Made by a program: the position numbers and the translations under genes | From: Candidatus Eisenbacteria bacterium | Lineage (GTDB): Bacteria; Eisenbacteria; RBG-16-71-46; SZUA-252 | Assembly (NCBI GenBank): GCA_005893275.1 | Contig: VBOW01000027.1 | Span: 1-64,000 of the forward strand | Length of the DNA: 64,000 bases | Reading direction: 5' to 3' | Shown here: piece by piece, positions 8,272-16,872 of the stretch | Layout: each line of letters starts with the position of its first letter | Position numbering within the stretch: the stretch's first letter is position 1 | The notes under the pieces: model-generated | Database searches by the model: none | What the model saw: the letters and a program-made list of their open reading frames with translations, nothing else | What the model was told of the DNA's origin: nothing

Positions 8272-10986
8272 ATGAGCATGGGCCGCCGGACGGCGCACAC
8301 CACCGGACTATTCGTCCTTTGGGCCTGCGTGTGCGCGTTCCACCAGCTTCCCCAGGATCAGATCGAACCGACGAACAGCAGGGCCATTCACAAGCTCTTT
8401 CGGCTGAACGGGAAGTTCGTCCACAACGTGGGCCGGCTTCAGCTCCAGATCACGAATTTCGGCGAGACCGGGAACCAAAGCAATCCGAGCCAAACGACGG
8501 TGCCTTCCGCCGAATGGCCGCCGGGATCCGGGAACGATTACCTCTACGCCGCGGGTCTCTGGATCGGTGCGCTCGATGCGAGTGGAATTCCCCACGTCAC
8601 GACCGCGACCTATCAGCGCGAGTTCTCCCCCGAGCTGTTTCCGCAGAACGTCTGCGTCAACCTTCCCATCGAGCAGGTGGCCGACGTGCGCGAAACCTAT
8701 GAGGGGATTCCGAACGGCAACCGGGTCATTTCCTCCAGCGTGAACCCCGACGATGACGGGGACGGCCGCGTCGACGAGGACTTCTTGAACGGGCTGGACG
8801 ATGACGGGGACGGCCTTTGCGACGAGGACTACGCCGCCATCGGGCAGCAGATGTTCGCCTCCGAGTACGCGGATGATCAGCCCAACACCCGGCAGCTCTT
8901 TCCCGAGCACGTGCCGCTGGGCGTCAAGGTCCAGCAGACCTCCTACGCCTGGGCGACTCCGGGACAGAATGATTTCGTCGGGATGGATTACAAGATCATC
9001 AACCGCAGCGGTCGCGCCCTTCGCAATGTATTCGTCGGCATCTTTGCGGACATGGACATCGGGAACCGGGCGATTCCGACCTATTTCACCGACGACGAGG
9101 CGGGGCTGGTCGATACGACCGTGCAGTACGTGGGCCCGACCGGTGATTTCGTCAAGAGACGGATCCAGATGGGATACATGTGGGACAACCCCGACGATCC
9201 TGCGCGGCCGCAGGACGCCAAGGGAGGCGATGTGCCCGGCTATTTCGGGTGCATGTTCCTGAACCACACGACCGACGCCAGCGGCGCGACGGCGCCCCGG
9301 CGGGTCGGGATCACATCGTACAAGTTCTTCGCGGGATCGGCGGCCTTCGCGGCGGGAGGGGACCCGGAAAACGACGCGCAGCGGTACCTGCTCATGTCGG
9401 ACCCGCAGCTCAATCCCGACAATGTCGGACAGATTGTCTCGTCCCGGCCGCTGGATTACCGGTTCATCATGGCGACCGGACCGTTCCGTTCGATCCTGCC
9501 CGATTCATCGCTCACGGTTTCGGTCGCCTGGGTGATGGGGTTGGGGCGGGGGCCTTCGGCGGCGGGCGGCACGATGATCGACAACGCCATTCAGGCGCAG
9601 CAGGTGTTCGACGGGCTCTACACGGATCTGGACGGGAACGCGCTCACCGGGACGTGCGGGAAGGAAACCTGTCTCCGGAATACCGAGGTCGGGGGGCGCG
9701 GGTTCACCTACTCGATCCCCGAGTCGTCCTTCTGCCGCCTTCGCTTTCATGCCGACGTCAACACGATCCCGCAGTTCTTCGATGTGACGCCATGGGACAA
9801 CAACACTCCCTGCAACCTGCAGCAGGACGGGAAATACGTCTGCCAGGACGCGCTGGGCGGAACGATTCAAAACGGCAATGCGCACTGCGCCAGCGAGGAC
9901 ACGCTCAATATCCAAATCGTCACCCCGGACTGCAAGTACGTGGATTTCGACTGCGACGCGAACACCGGTCAGGGGGGCCGGGAGCACCTGGTCAACTGGG
10001 TCGCCGCAGCTCCGCTGCCGGCGCCCTTCTACGCGGGCCAGGACGGGCGGGGGGAAGTGGGCGATTTCATTCGTGACTATGATACGCGGGCGGATTCGGT
10101 CCGGGTCTCGGCGTGGTTTTTCCCCGGCGACCATAAGATCACGCTCAAGTGGAACAACTTCGCCGAGCAGGTTCGGGACGCCCAGAGGGGGAATCTGAAG
10201 GAATTCTTGGGCTACCGAATCTACCGCGCCGCCGGATGGCACCGACCCCTCGGAACGAACGCCCCCGCACGGGACCTGTGGTCCCTGCTCGGGGAATGGC
10301 GCGAGGATCCGAAGGGGACTCCCGCACACCCTCTGTCCGACCTCGTGGATCCCTCGATCCCGATCGTGAATATCAGCCCCGTTCTGGTGCGCTGGGATCC
10401 CAGTCGGAGGCGGGTGCGAAACGATTCGAGCTACACGGAGGTCGACACGCTGTTCGCGGTCGGCCGGTACAGCTTCGTGGATCCCCACGTCCTGAACGGC
10501 TTCCCCTACTTCTATTCCATTGTTCCCATCTCCGTGGTGCCGGGCGACTCGGCCGGCTCCGACGTGATTCTGCAGGGAAACCCGAGCGCGTCCAACGCCC
10601 AGGTGGTCTACCCTCGAGGGGACTCACGCAATGACCAGAAGAAGGTCTTCGTCGTCCCGAATCCGTACAAGGGGGGCGCGGAGTGGGATCTCGTGCCGCG
10701 CGAGGAGGATCCTTCCGGCACCAAGGTCACCTTCATGAACCTGCCGCGCACCAAGGGCACGATCCACATTTACACGCTCGCGGGGGATCTCGTGAAAGAC
10801 ATCGCCTTCGACGGAAAACCGCCGGGCGATCTCCAGTACGGCAAGGATCCCGTGACCGGCGGCGAGGGTTCGGTCCCGTGGAATTTGATCTCGAGAAACG
10901 GTCAGAAGATCGTGAGCGGTATCTACATCTATTCTGTCGACAGCGAATTGGGCAAGCAAGTCGGCAGGTTCGTCATTGTCCGATGA
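8272..10986 (+). CDS. Large secreted surface protein with FlgD-like/T9SS-type C-terminal sorting domain
   Basis: A 904-residue exported protein: hydrophobic signal at residues 10-25, then a long ectodomain with many cysteines. An acidic repeat near residues 160-188 (DDDGDG...DED twice) resembles calcium-binding thrombospondin type 3 loops. The C-terminal ~115 residues (from about 789) read VVPNPYKGG..., IHIYTLAGDLVKDI, WNLISRNGQKIVSGIYIYSV, the layout of FlgD-Ig/T9SS type-A-like C-terminal domains that mark proteins for outer-membrane export or anchoring. The middle has no family I can name. It follows the TonB receptor and precedes a PorV-like barrel, the family that shuttles such cargo in Bacteroidetes. 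GGGGGAGG precedes the ATG; a second ATG two codons later is also possible. Confidence 0.8.
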   Translation: MSMGRRTAHTTGLFVLWACVCAFHQLPQDQIEPTNSRAIHKLFRLNGKFVHNVGRLQLQITNFGETGNQSNPSQTTVPSAEWPPGSGNDYLYAAGLWIGALDASGIPHVTTATYQREFSPELFPQNVCVNLPIEQVADVRETYEGIPNGNRVISSSVNPDDDGDGRVDEDFLNGLDDDGDGLCDEDYAAIGQQMFASEYADDQPNTRQLFPEHVPLGVKVQQTSYAWATPGQNDFVGMDYKIINRSGRALRNVFVGIFADMDIGNRAIPTYFTDDEAGLVDTTVQYVGPTGDFVKRRIQMGYMWDNPDDPARPQDAKGGDVPGYFGCMFLNHTTDASGATAPRRVGITSYKFFAGSAAFAAGGDPENDAQRYLLMSDPQLNPDNVGQIVSSRPLDYRFIMATGPFRSILPDSSLTVSVAWVMGLGRGPSAAGGTMIDNAIQAQQVFDGLYTDLDGNALTGTCGKETCLRNTEVGGRGFTYSIPESSFCRLRFHADVNTIPQFFDVTPWDNNTPCNLQQDGKYVCQDALGGTIQNGNAHCASEDTLNIQIVTPDCKYVDFDCDANTGQGGREHLVNWVAAAPLPAPFYAGQDGRGEVGDFIRDYDTRADSVRVSAWFFPGDHKITLKWNNFAEQVRDAQRGNLKEFLGYRIYRAAGWHRPLGTNAPARDLWSLLGEWREDPKGTPAHPLSDLVDPSIPIVNISPVLVRWDPSRRRVRNDSSYTEVDTLFAVGRYSFVDPHVLNGFPYFYSIVPISVVPGDSAGSDVILQGNPSASNAQVVYPRGDSRNDQKKVFVVPNPYKGGAEWDLVPREEDPSGTKVTFMNLPRTKGTIHIYTLAGDLVKDIAFDGKPPGDLQYGKDPVTGGEGSVPWNLISRNGQKIVSGIYIYSVDSELGKQVGRFVIVR
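8749..8835 (+). repeat. Tandem 48-bp acidic (calcium-loop-like) repeat inside the surface protein gene
   Basis: A 19-bp identical sequence begins at 8749 and again at 8797. It encodes two copies of a 16-residue unit of the form DDDGDGxxDED. The Asp/Gly spacing is that of calcium-binding thrombospondin type 3 or dockerin-like loops. Confidence 0.7.
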
Positions 10987-11032
10987 CGCCGGAGCGTCCC
11001 AGCCGTCCCTGGGAGAACCGAGGAGGCATTCC

Positions 11033-11971
11033 GTGAAGCGTGCGGTGGTACTAGCCATCTGCCTGCTGCTTCCGCTCACGGCGGAAGGCGCGCAGATATT
11101 CGAAAAGGTCGGGACCCTGGGCGGGCAATCCCTCAAGATCGGCGTGGGCGCTCGGGCGGCCGCGATGGGGGACGCGTACGTCGCCATCGCCGACGACGCG
11201 ACCGCCGTCTACTGGAACCCGGCCGGCATCGCCAGGCTTTCGGGTCAATCGGTGACCCTGAATCACACCGCCTGGCCCGCGGACATTCTGTTCGACCAGG
11301 CGGCCTACGTCTTCTCGATCAAGTGGATTCCCGGGATGCTCGGGGTCAACGTTCGCGCGTTGACCATGAGCCGCGATATCGTACGAACGACGTATCAGCC
11401 CGAGGGAACCGGTGATACGTTCGACGCGGGGGAATGGGCGTATGGTCTTTCCTACGCGCGGTCGCTCACGGATAAATTCTCGGCCGGTTTCTCCGTGAAC
11501 TACGTCCAGACCGGCCTCGCCGACGTGAAGGGGAAGTCGAGCACATTCGACTTCGGCACGCTCTACGACATCGGAGTCCTCGGGGCGAAGATCGGCATGT
11601 CGATTCAGAACATCGGGAGCGACATGACCTTCCTCAACGAGAAGGTGAAGATGCCGACGTTCTTCCGGGTAGGAGGCTCGATGAGCCTGCTCCAGAGCGG
11701 CGACAGCCGATTCATCACGTCGGCGGAATTCACCCACCCGTCCGACAACTCGGAGAAGGTGAATTGGGGCGCGGAGTACGCCTTCCACGACTATCTCTTT
11801 CTGAGAGGTGGGTACAAGTTCAATTACGACACGGAGGGCATGACGGCTGGTTTGGGCGTGAAGTTCCCGCTGACGCTGAGCAAGGCGTCTGTGGCCCGCC
11901 TGGATTATGCGTATCAGGACCTCAAACTTCTCACCGCCGCACACCGTGTTTCGGTGAACGTGAGCTTCTAG
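11033..11971 (+). CDS. PorV/PorQ (UPF0164)-family outer-membrane barrel protein
   Basis: A 312-residue protein with a signal peptide ending at EGA and the family-defining start LKIGVGARAAAMGDAYVAIADDATAVYWNPAGIA, a shortened FadL-like barrel. In the type IX secretion system PorV carries C-terminal-domain cargo from the translocon to the attachment complex; PorQ and related proteins are poorly understood. The start is a GTG six bases after AGGAGG; an upstream in-frame TTG lies inside the previous gene and lacks this ribosome site. Direct adjacency to a protein carrying a T9SS-like C-terminal domain suggests a cargo/shuttle pair. No core T9SS gene (sprA, porU, porL, porM) is in the window. Confidence 0.82.
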   Translation: MKRAVVLAICLLLPLTAEGAQIFEKVGTLGGQSLKIGVGARAAAMGDAYVAIADDATAVYWNPAGIARLSGQSVTLNHTAWPADILFDQAAYVFSIKWIPGMLGVNVRALTMSRDIVRTTYQPEGTGDTFDAGEWAYGLSYARSLTDKFSAGFSVNYVQTGLADVKGKSSTFDFGTLYDIGVLGAKIGMSIQNIGSDMTFLNEKVKMPTFFRVGGSMSLLQSGDSRFITSAEFTHPSDNSEKVNWGAEYAFHDYLFLRGGYKFNYDTEGMTAGLGVKFPLTLSKASVARLDYAYQDLKLLTAAHRVSVNVSF

Positions 11972-11982
11972 GAGCCCGCGCC

Positions 11983-13479
11983 GTGAGGCGCCACCAAAAT
12001 CGCGCGCCTCATTGGCTCTGGGTCCTGGTCGCCTGCGCCCTCCCGGGAGCGCCGGCCGGCGCAATCGGCAGGGTTTCAACTCCTGGAGAGCCAGGGACTT
12101 CCTCCGGGGACCTCCACTATCACGCGAGCGCCGTGGCGTACCGTCACGACGCCGGCAACGCCCGGGTCGAGTTCTCGATCCGCGTGCCCTACAGCGAAAT
12201 CCGATTCCTGCCCTCAGGCGAACATTTCGAGGCCCGGCTCCGGGTCACCGTCGAGCTTCTCGGAAAGAAGGGTCGGCGGGCGGGATACCAGCAACGCGAG
12301 GCGCGCCTCCAATCGACAGACGCGGCGGCGACCGTGGATTCGCTTCTGGGGGAGATCTACACCGTCGGTATCGTCGCGCCTCGGGCGAAGTACCACTACA
12401 AGATCACCGTCGAGGACATGAACGTCGCCCGCCGCGGGCTCGTGTACCAGATGAAGAACAAGAAGCGGCAGGGTGAGGTGCAGGGCGACATCGACATGTC
12501 GGAGTGGTTGTTTCAGGATCCGGCGCTCAGTGGGATCGAATTCGCGTGGGCGATCCAAGAGCGGACTCCGGAGACGCCCTTCGCGAAGGGTAGTTTCGAG
12601 GTGCTCCCCCATCCCAGCGCCTACTACGGCGCGTATCAGGACATGCTCTCCGCCTATTACGAGATTTACGACACCCCTCCTCCGCCGGAGGGCCGGGCCT
12701 ATCGGGTCAGCACCATGATCTTCAGCTCGGCGGGGGACACCCTGCTCGAGTCGCTGGACTCGCTGCGCGTGACCGAGGGTGCCGCCTGGCCCCACACACT
12801 CCATGCGGACGTGGCATCGCTTCCCGCGGGGCACTACCGGCTGCGAATCGATCTCCTCCACGGCGAGGGACGGCCGATCGCGTCGAGTCAGGGGGAGTTC
12901 GACATGCTATGGGAGGCCGATTCGTGGGCCTCCGACGCGGCGGATCTCTACGATGTGACCGCGCAAACACTTCTTTCCCAGGATGAGGCCTACCGCTTCC
13001 GCCAACTCTCCCGGGGGGAGAAGGAAGCGAGACTCGCCGACCTCTGGCGAGCGATCGATCCCACCCCCGACACGGCGGCGAACGAGCTCCGGAGCGATTT
13101 TCGCCGCCGCCTCGCCTACGCCAACGCGCACTACACGGTATTCGAGAAGGGAATGTTCAGCGATCGCGGCCGGATCTGGATTCAATTCGGGGAGCCGGAC
13201 GATATCAAGATCGAGCGACTCCCCGTCTCGGACAAGACTCTCGGATACGTGGTGGATGGGCAAATCCCCAAGGCCTCAAAGGATATTCTCACGAAACCCG
13301 ACCAGGGCGTTGTCGACACGCGCGCGTTCGAAATCTGGACGTACAATCTGCGGGGCCACGAGATGGTTCCGCGACACCGGATGAACGAGATCAGCGCGGG
13401 GATGAAATTCGTGTTCGTCGATGAACAAGGATACGGCGACTACACGCTGCGGTACTCCTCGGTGAGCGGGGTGCGGTAG
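11983..13479 (+). CDS. GWxTD-domain-like secreted protein
   Basis: A 498-residue exported protein with a signal peptide (hydrophobic WLWVLVACALPGA). The C-terminal third matches the GWxTD domain layout: LADLWRAIDPTPDTAANELRSDFRRRLAYAN, then FEKGMFSDRGRIWIQFGEPDDI, then FEIWTY. The name-giving GWxTD is changed to GMFSD. The domain is known from Acidobacteria and FCB-group lineages, with no established function. The N-terminal half is beta-rich. The GTG start follows AGGAG by eight bases and lies 11 bp after the PorV-like gene; the frame is open further upstream, but only inside that gene. It closes the surface cassette; a promoter for the glycolytic operon follows. Confidence 0.8.
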   Translation: MRRHQNRAPHWLWVLVACALPGAPAGAIGRVSTPGEPGTSSGDLHYHASAVAYRHDAGNARVEFSIRVPYSEIRFLPSGEHFEARLRVTVELLGKKGRRAGYQQREARLQSTDAAATVDSLLGEIYTVGIVAPRAKYHYKITVEDMNVARRGLVYQMKNKKRQGEVQGDIDMSEWLFQDPALSGIEFAWAIQERTPETPFAKGSFEVLPHPSAYYGAYQDMLSAYYEIYDTPPPPEGRAYRVSTMIFSSAGDTLLESLDSLRVTEGAAWPHTLHADVASLPAGHYRLRIDLLHGEGRPIASSQGEFDMLWEADSWASDAADLYDVTAQTLLSQDEAYRFRQLSRGEKEARLADLWRAIDPTPDTAANELRSDFRRRLAYANAHYTVFEKGMFSDRGRIWIQFGEPDDIKIERLPVSDKTLGYVVDGQIPKASKDILTKPDQGVVDTRAFEIWTYNLRGHEMVPRHRMNEISAGMKFVFVDEQGYGDYTLRYSSVSGVR

Positions 13480-13521
13480 CGCCGCTCCGCCCTTCGTCGC
13501 GGACGGGGCCGTGTTTCGGCC

Positions 13522-13550
13522 TTGACAGTGCGGACCGACGCACATACCAT
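13522..13550 (+). promoter_or_regulatory. Promoter of the glycolytic operon
   Basis: TTGACA, a 17-bp spacer, then TACCAT. It is the best -35 box upstream of the pfk-gap-pgk-tpiA run, about 55 bp before the pfk ATG. Confidence 0.7.
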
Positions 13551-13605
13551 CCGTGCCCCCAACTTTCTCATCGACAAGGACTTGACTGGATTCGGAGGTC
13601 GGACG

Positions 13606-14643
13606 ATGCGGCTTGGCGTGCTCACCGGCGGGGGCGATTGCCCCGGCCTGAACGCGGTGATCCGCGCCGTCGTCCACCGCTCGATCAAAGGCTACGGTTG
13701 GTCGGTCGTCGGATTCCGGCACGGTTGGAGGGGACTCTTACAATCGGAAGTCGAGGAGCTGGATCTGAAGACGGTCTCCGGAATCCTTCCCAGGGGCGGG
13801 ACGATTCTCGGCACCTCGCGCACGAATCCCTACCAGGAGCCGGGTGGGGAGGCGCGGATTCGTGAGGAGCTCAAGTCGCGGGCGATCGACGTTCTCGTCG
13901 TCATCGGGGGGGAGGACACCCTCGGGGTCGCCGTGAAGCTCCACCAGGCCGGCGTCCGCCTGGTCGGCATTCCCAAGACGATCGACAACGACGTGAACGG
14001 CACCGACTATACCTTCGGTTTCGACACCGCGCTCTCGATCGCGACCGAAGCGATCGACCGACTGCACACGACGGCAGAATCGCACGACCGCGTCATCGTC
14101 GTCGAGGTGATGGGACGACACGCGGGGTGGATTGCGCTCGAGGCGGGCGTCGCCGGCGGGGCCGACATGATCCTCGTTCCGGAGTACCCGGTCGCCATCG
14201 ACGAGGTCTGTGACGTCGTGCGCCGCCGGCACGAGCGCGGCAAGAATTTCAGTATCATTGTCGTCGCCGAGGGCGCGAGGCTCCGCGACGTGGCGGGAGG
14301 ACCGGTGCAGGTTCAAAGCGAGCGCCGGGACGCGTTCGGACACGTGAGGCTCGGCGGTATCGGAGCCACTCTGGCGGACCGCATCGAGGAGCGGACGGGA
14401 TTCGAGAGCCGCTACAGCGTGCTCGGACACATTCAGCGCGGCGGCTCGCCGACCGCTTTCGATCGCTTTCTCGGCACGAGGTTCGGCGTCCAGGCGGTCG
14501 ATCTCGTACGACGGGAAGGATTCGGGCGCATGGTCGCGATCCGCGGGATGAAAATCGTGGACGTTCCGATCTCCGAAGGGGTCGGTTCCCTGAAGACGGT
14601 GGACCGCGAATTCTACGAGTTGGCGTCCGTCTTTTTCAGCTAA
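13606..14643 (+). CDS. 6-phosphofructokinase, probably pyrophosphate-dependent
   Basis: A 345-residue PFK-A family enzyme that phosphorylates fructose 6-phosphate in upper glycolysis. It has GVLTGGGDCPGLNAVIR at the N-terminus, PKTIDNDVNGTDYTFGFDTA in the catalytic loop and EVMGRHAGW. Two phosphoryl-donor positions are informative. The donor loop reads G101-G-E103-D104-T, and residue 124 is Lys. ATP enzymes such as E. coli PfkA have Gly at both 104 and 124, whereas Asp104 plus Lys124 marks pyrophosphate users. I therefore infer a reversible PPi-dependent enzyme. The ATG follows GGAGGT by six bases; an in-frame GTG 84 bp upstream is inside the promoter and was rejected. It is first in a pfk-gap-pgk-tpiA operon. 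Confidence 0.9.
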   Translation: MRLGVLTGGGDCPGLNAVIRAVVHRSIKGYGWSVVGFRHGWRGLLQSEVEELDLKTVSGILPRGGTILGTSRTNPYQEPGGEARIREELKSRAIDVLVVIGGEDTLGVAVKLHQAGVRLVGIPKTIDNDVNGTDYTFGFDTALSIATEAIDRLHTTAESHDRVIVVEVMGRHAGWIALEAGVAGGADMILVPEYPVAIDEVCDVVRRRHERGKNFSIIVVAEGARLRDVAGGPVQVQSERRDAFGHVRLGGIGATLADRIEERTGFESRYSVLGHIQRGGSPTAFDRFLGTRFGVQAVDLVRREGFGRMVAIRGMKIVDVPISEGVGSLKTVDREFYELASVFFS

Positions 14644-14656
14644 GGGGGGTACGCTC

Positions 14657-15658
14657 GTGCGTGTCGGCATCAATGGATTCGGGCGCATCGGACGGTTGGT
14701 TCTCCGGGCGGCGCTCAAGCGGGACGAGGCGATCGAGTTTGCCGCGGTGAACGACATCACCGACGCCGCGACCCTTGCGCACCTCCTGACGTACGACTCC
14801 GTCCATGGCGTGTGGCCCGAGCGGTTCACGTCCCGGGACGGCGTCCTCTGCGTGGGCCGTCGCACGATCCGGGTTCTTTCCGAGGCGAATCCGGCCAAGC
14901 TGCCGTGGAAGGACTTGGGGGTGGACGTCGTGCTGGAGTGCACCGGCAAATTCACCGAGCGCGACAAGGCGGCGGTTCATCTCGGTGCGGGAGCCAAGCG
15001 GGTTTTGGTCTCGGCGCCCGCAAAGGGGGCGGATGCCACGTTCGTCATCGGGGTGAACGAGGAGACCTTCGATCCGGGCAAGCATCAGGTCGTATCGATC
15101 GCCTCATGCACGACGAACTGTTTGGCGCCGGTGCTCTGGGTGTTGGATCAGACATTTGGCATCGAGCGCGGGCTCATGACGACCGTGCACGCGTACACGA
15201 ACGACCAGAGACTGCAAGATTCCCCTCACAAGGACCTCCGGCGCGCGCGCGCCGCGGCGGTTTCGCTGATTCCGACGAGCACGGGGGCGGCGAAGGCGAT
15301 CGGCCACGTGATCCCCTCCCTCCAGGGAAAGATGGATGGGCTCTCGGTCCGCGTTCCGATCGCCGACGGTTCGTTGATCGACGTCACGGTGGCAACCGCG
15401 AAGGCCGCCTCCGTGGCCTCGGTGAACGCGGCGATGAAGGCGGCCGCGGAAGGAAAGCTGCGCGGGATCCTCCAATACACGGAGGATCCGATCGTCTCAC
15501 AGGATGTTGTGGGGAACCCGCACTCCGCCGTGTTCGACTCTCAGCTCACGATGCTTTCCGGCGACAGGATGGTGAAGGTGTTCGCGTGGTATGACAACGA
15601 GTGGGGGTTCTCGAATCGCATGGTGGACACCCTTCTTCTGCTTGGACGCGGGTGCTAG
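14657..15658 (+). CDS. gap: Glyceraldehyde-3-phosphate dehydrogenase
   Basis: A 333-residue type I GAPDH, which oxidises glyceraldehyde 3-phosphate to 1,3-bisphosphoglycerate with NAD. The Rossmann motif INGFGRIGR opens the protein; N32-D33 at the second strand end favours NAD over NADP. The catalytic cysteine is C151 in SCTTNC, and the TSTGAAKAIGHVIP and WYDNEWGFSNR blocks are intact. The start is GTG, 13 bp after pfk and behind a G-rich ribosome site. It is followed within 5 bp by pgk, the next enzyme in the pathway. Confidence 0.97.
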   Translation: MRVGINGFGRIGRLVLRAALKRDEAIEFAAVNDITDAATLAHLLTYDSVHGVWPERFTSRDGVLCVGRRTIRVLSEANPAKLPWKDLGVDVVLECTGKFTERDKAAVHLGAGAKRVLVSAPAKGADATFVIGVNEETFDPGKHQVVSIASCTTNCLAPVLWVLDQTFGIERGLMTTVHAYTNDQRLQDSPHKDLRRARAAAVSLIPTSTGAAKAIGHVIPSLQGKMDGLSVRVPIADGSLIDVTVATAKAASVASVNAAMKAAAEGKLRGILQYTEDPIVSQDVVGNPHSAVFDSQLTMLSGDRMVKVFAWYDNEWGFSNRMVDTLLLLGRGC

Positions 15659-15663
15659 GCGCG

Positions 15664-16872
15664 ATGTCTTTCCGTACGCTGCGCTCCCTCAACGTCGCGG
15701 GCAGATGCGTTTTCGTCCGCGTGGACTTCAACGTTCCGCTCACCCCGGACGGCGCGGTTGGGGACGACACCCGAATCGTGGCGTCGCTTCCGACGCTCCG
15801 CTATCTGATCGAAAAGGGCGCCCGGCTCGTCGTCGCGTCCCATCTCGGCCGGCCGAAAGGGAAGCGGGATCCAAAGCAGAGTCTCGCCCCGGTGCGGGAA
15901 CGGCTCGAGCGCTACCTGCGAAAGTCGGTGGGATTCGCCGAGTCGATCGTCGGCCCCGAGGCGGAGCGGCTCGCGGGGCGCCTCGCCGACGGCGATGTGC
16001 TCCTGCTGGAGAATCTCCGTTTCGATCCACGCGAAGAGGCGAACGACCCAGGGTTCAGCCGCGAGCTCGGGCGGCTGGCGGACGCCTACGTCAACGACGC
16101 CTTTGGCGCGGCGCACCGGGCGCATGCCTCGATCACCGGCATCACGACGTTCCTCGTCGATTGTGCTGCGGGATTTCTCCTGGAACGCGAGCTCCAGGCG
16201 CTCGGGAAGCTGCTGGAGGCCCCTGGTCGTCCCTATACGGCGATTCTGGGTGGCGCCAAGATCTCCGGGAAGATCGATGTGCTCCGGAACCTCCTGCCTC
16301 GCGTGGACCGCCTCATTGTCGGGGGCGGAATGATGTTCACCTTTCTGCGCGCGAAGGGGCTCGAGACCGGTCGTTCCCTGGTGGAGGAGGACAAGGTACC
16401 CCTGGCCAAGGAAATCCTCGCCCGGCCGGAAGCGGAGCAAAAGCTCATTCTCCCTCGCGATTGCATCGTCGCCGCGGACGCGAGCGGCCGGGATCCGGGG
16501 CACGCGGTCGGCGTGGATGGAATTCCTCCCGGACTCGCAGGGGTGGACATCGGACCGGGATCGATCGAGGAAATCGTGGAAGCGCTCTCGGCGGCGCGGA
16601 CGGTGTTCTGGAACGGTCCCATGGGAGTTTTCGAGGTTCCGGCGTACGCGCGGGGAACGCTCCGCGTCGCGAAAGGGGTGGCCGAGGCGACGGGACGCGG
16701 CGCCTTCACGGTGGTCGGGGGGGGCGACTCCCTCGCGGCGATCCACCAGGCCGGAGTGGAACATCAGATCAGCCACTGCTCGACCGGCGGGGGGGCTTCG
16801 CTCGAGTTCCTCGAAGGGCGCGTGCTTCCCGGCGTCGCCGCGCTCGAGGCGACCTCAGAGGCTGCACCATGA
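15664..16872 (+). CDS. pgk: Phosphoglycerate kinase
   Basis: A 402-residue phosphoglycerate kinase, which makes ATP from 1,3-bisphosphoglycerate. The signature VFVRVDFNVPL, the basic patch ASHLGRPKG, LLENLRFDPREE and the nucleotide loop GGGDSLAAI near the C-terminus are all present, and length is normal. I chose the ATG after the gap stop; in-frame codons upstream lie inside gap. It overlaps tpiA by 4 bp (ATGA), so the two are translationally coupled. Confidence 0.97.
   Translation: MSFRTLRSLNVAGRCVFVRVDFNVPLTPDGAVGDDTRIVASLPTLRYLIEKGARLVVASHLGRPKGKRDPKQSLAPVRERLERYLRKSVGFAESIVGPEAERLAGRLADGDVLLLENLRFDPREEANDPGFSRELGRLADAYVNDAFGAAHRAHASITGITTFLVDCAAGFLLERELQALGKLLEAPGRPYTAILGGAKISGKIDVLRNLLPRVDRLIVGGGMMFTFLRAKGLETGRSLVEEDKVPLAKEILARPEAEQKLILPRDCIVAADASGRDPGHAVGVDGIPPGLAGVDIGPGSIEEIVEALSAARTVFWNGPMGVFEVPAYARGTLRVAKGVAEATGRGAFTVVGGGDSLAAIHQAGVEHQISHCSTGGGASLEFLEGRVLPGVAALEATSEAAP

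Noticed and set aside
11764-11982. Upstream extension of the GWxTD gene into the PorV-like gene
   Set aside because: It overlaps another well-supported coding frame, and the GTG with AGGAG gives a proper signal peptide.
13507-13521. GGCCG/CGGCC hairpin before the pfk promoter as a terminator of the surface cassette
   Set aside because: The stem is only five pairs with no T run; too weak to call.
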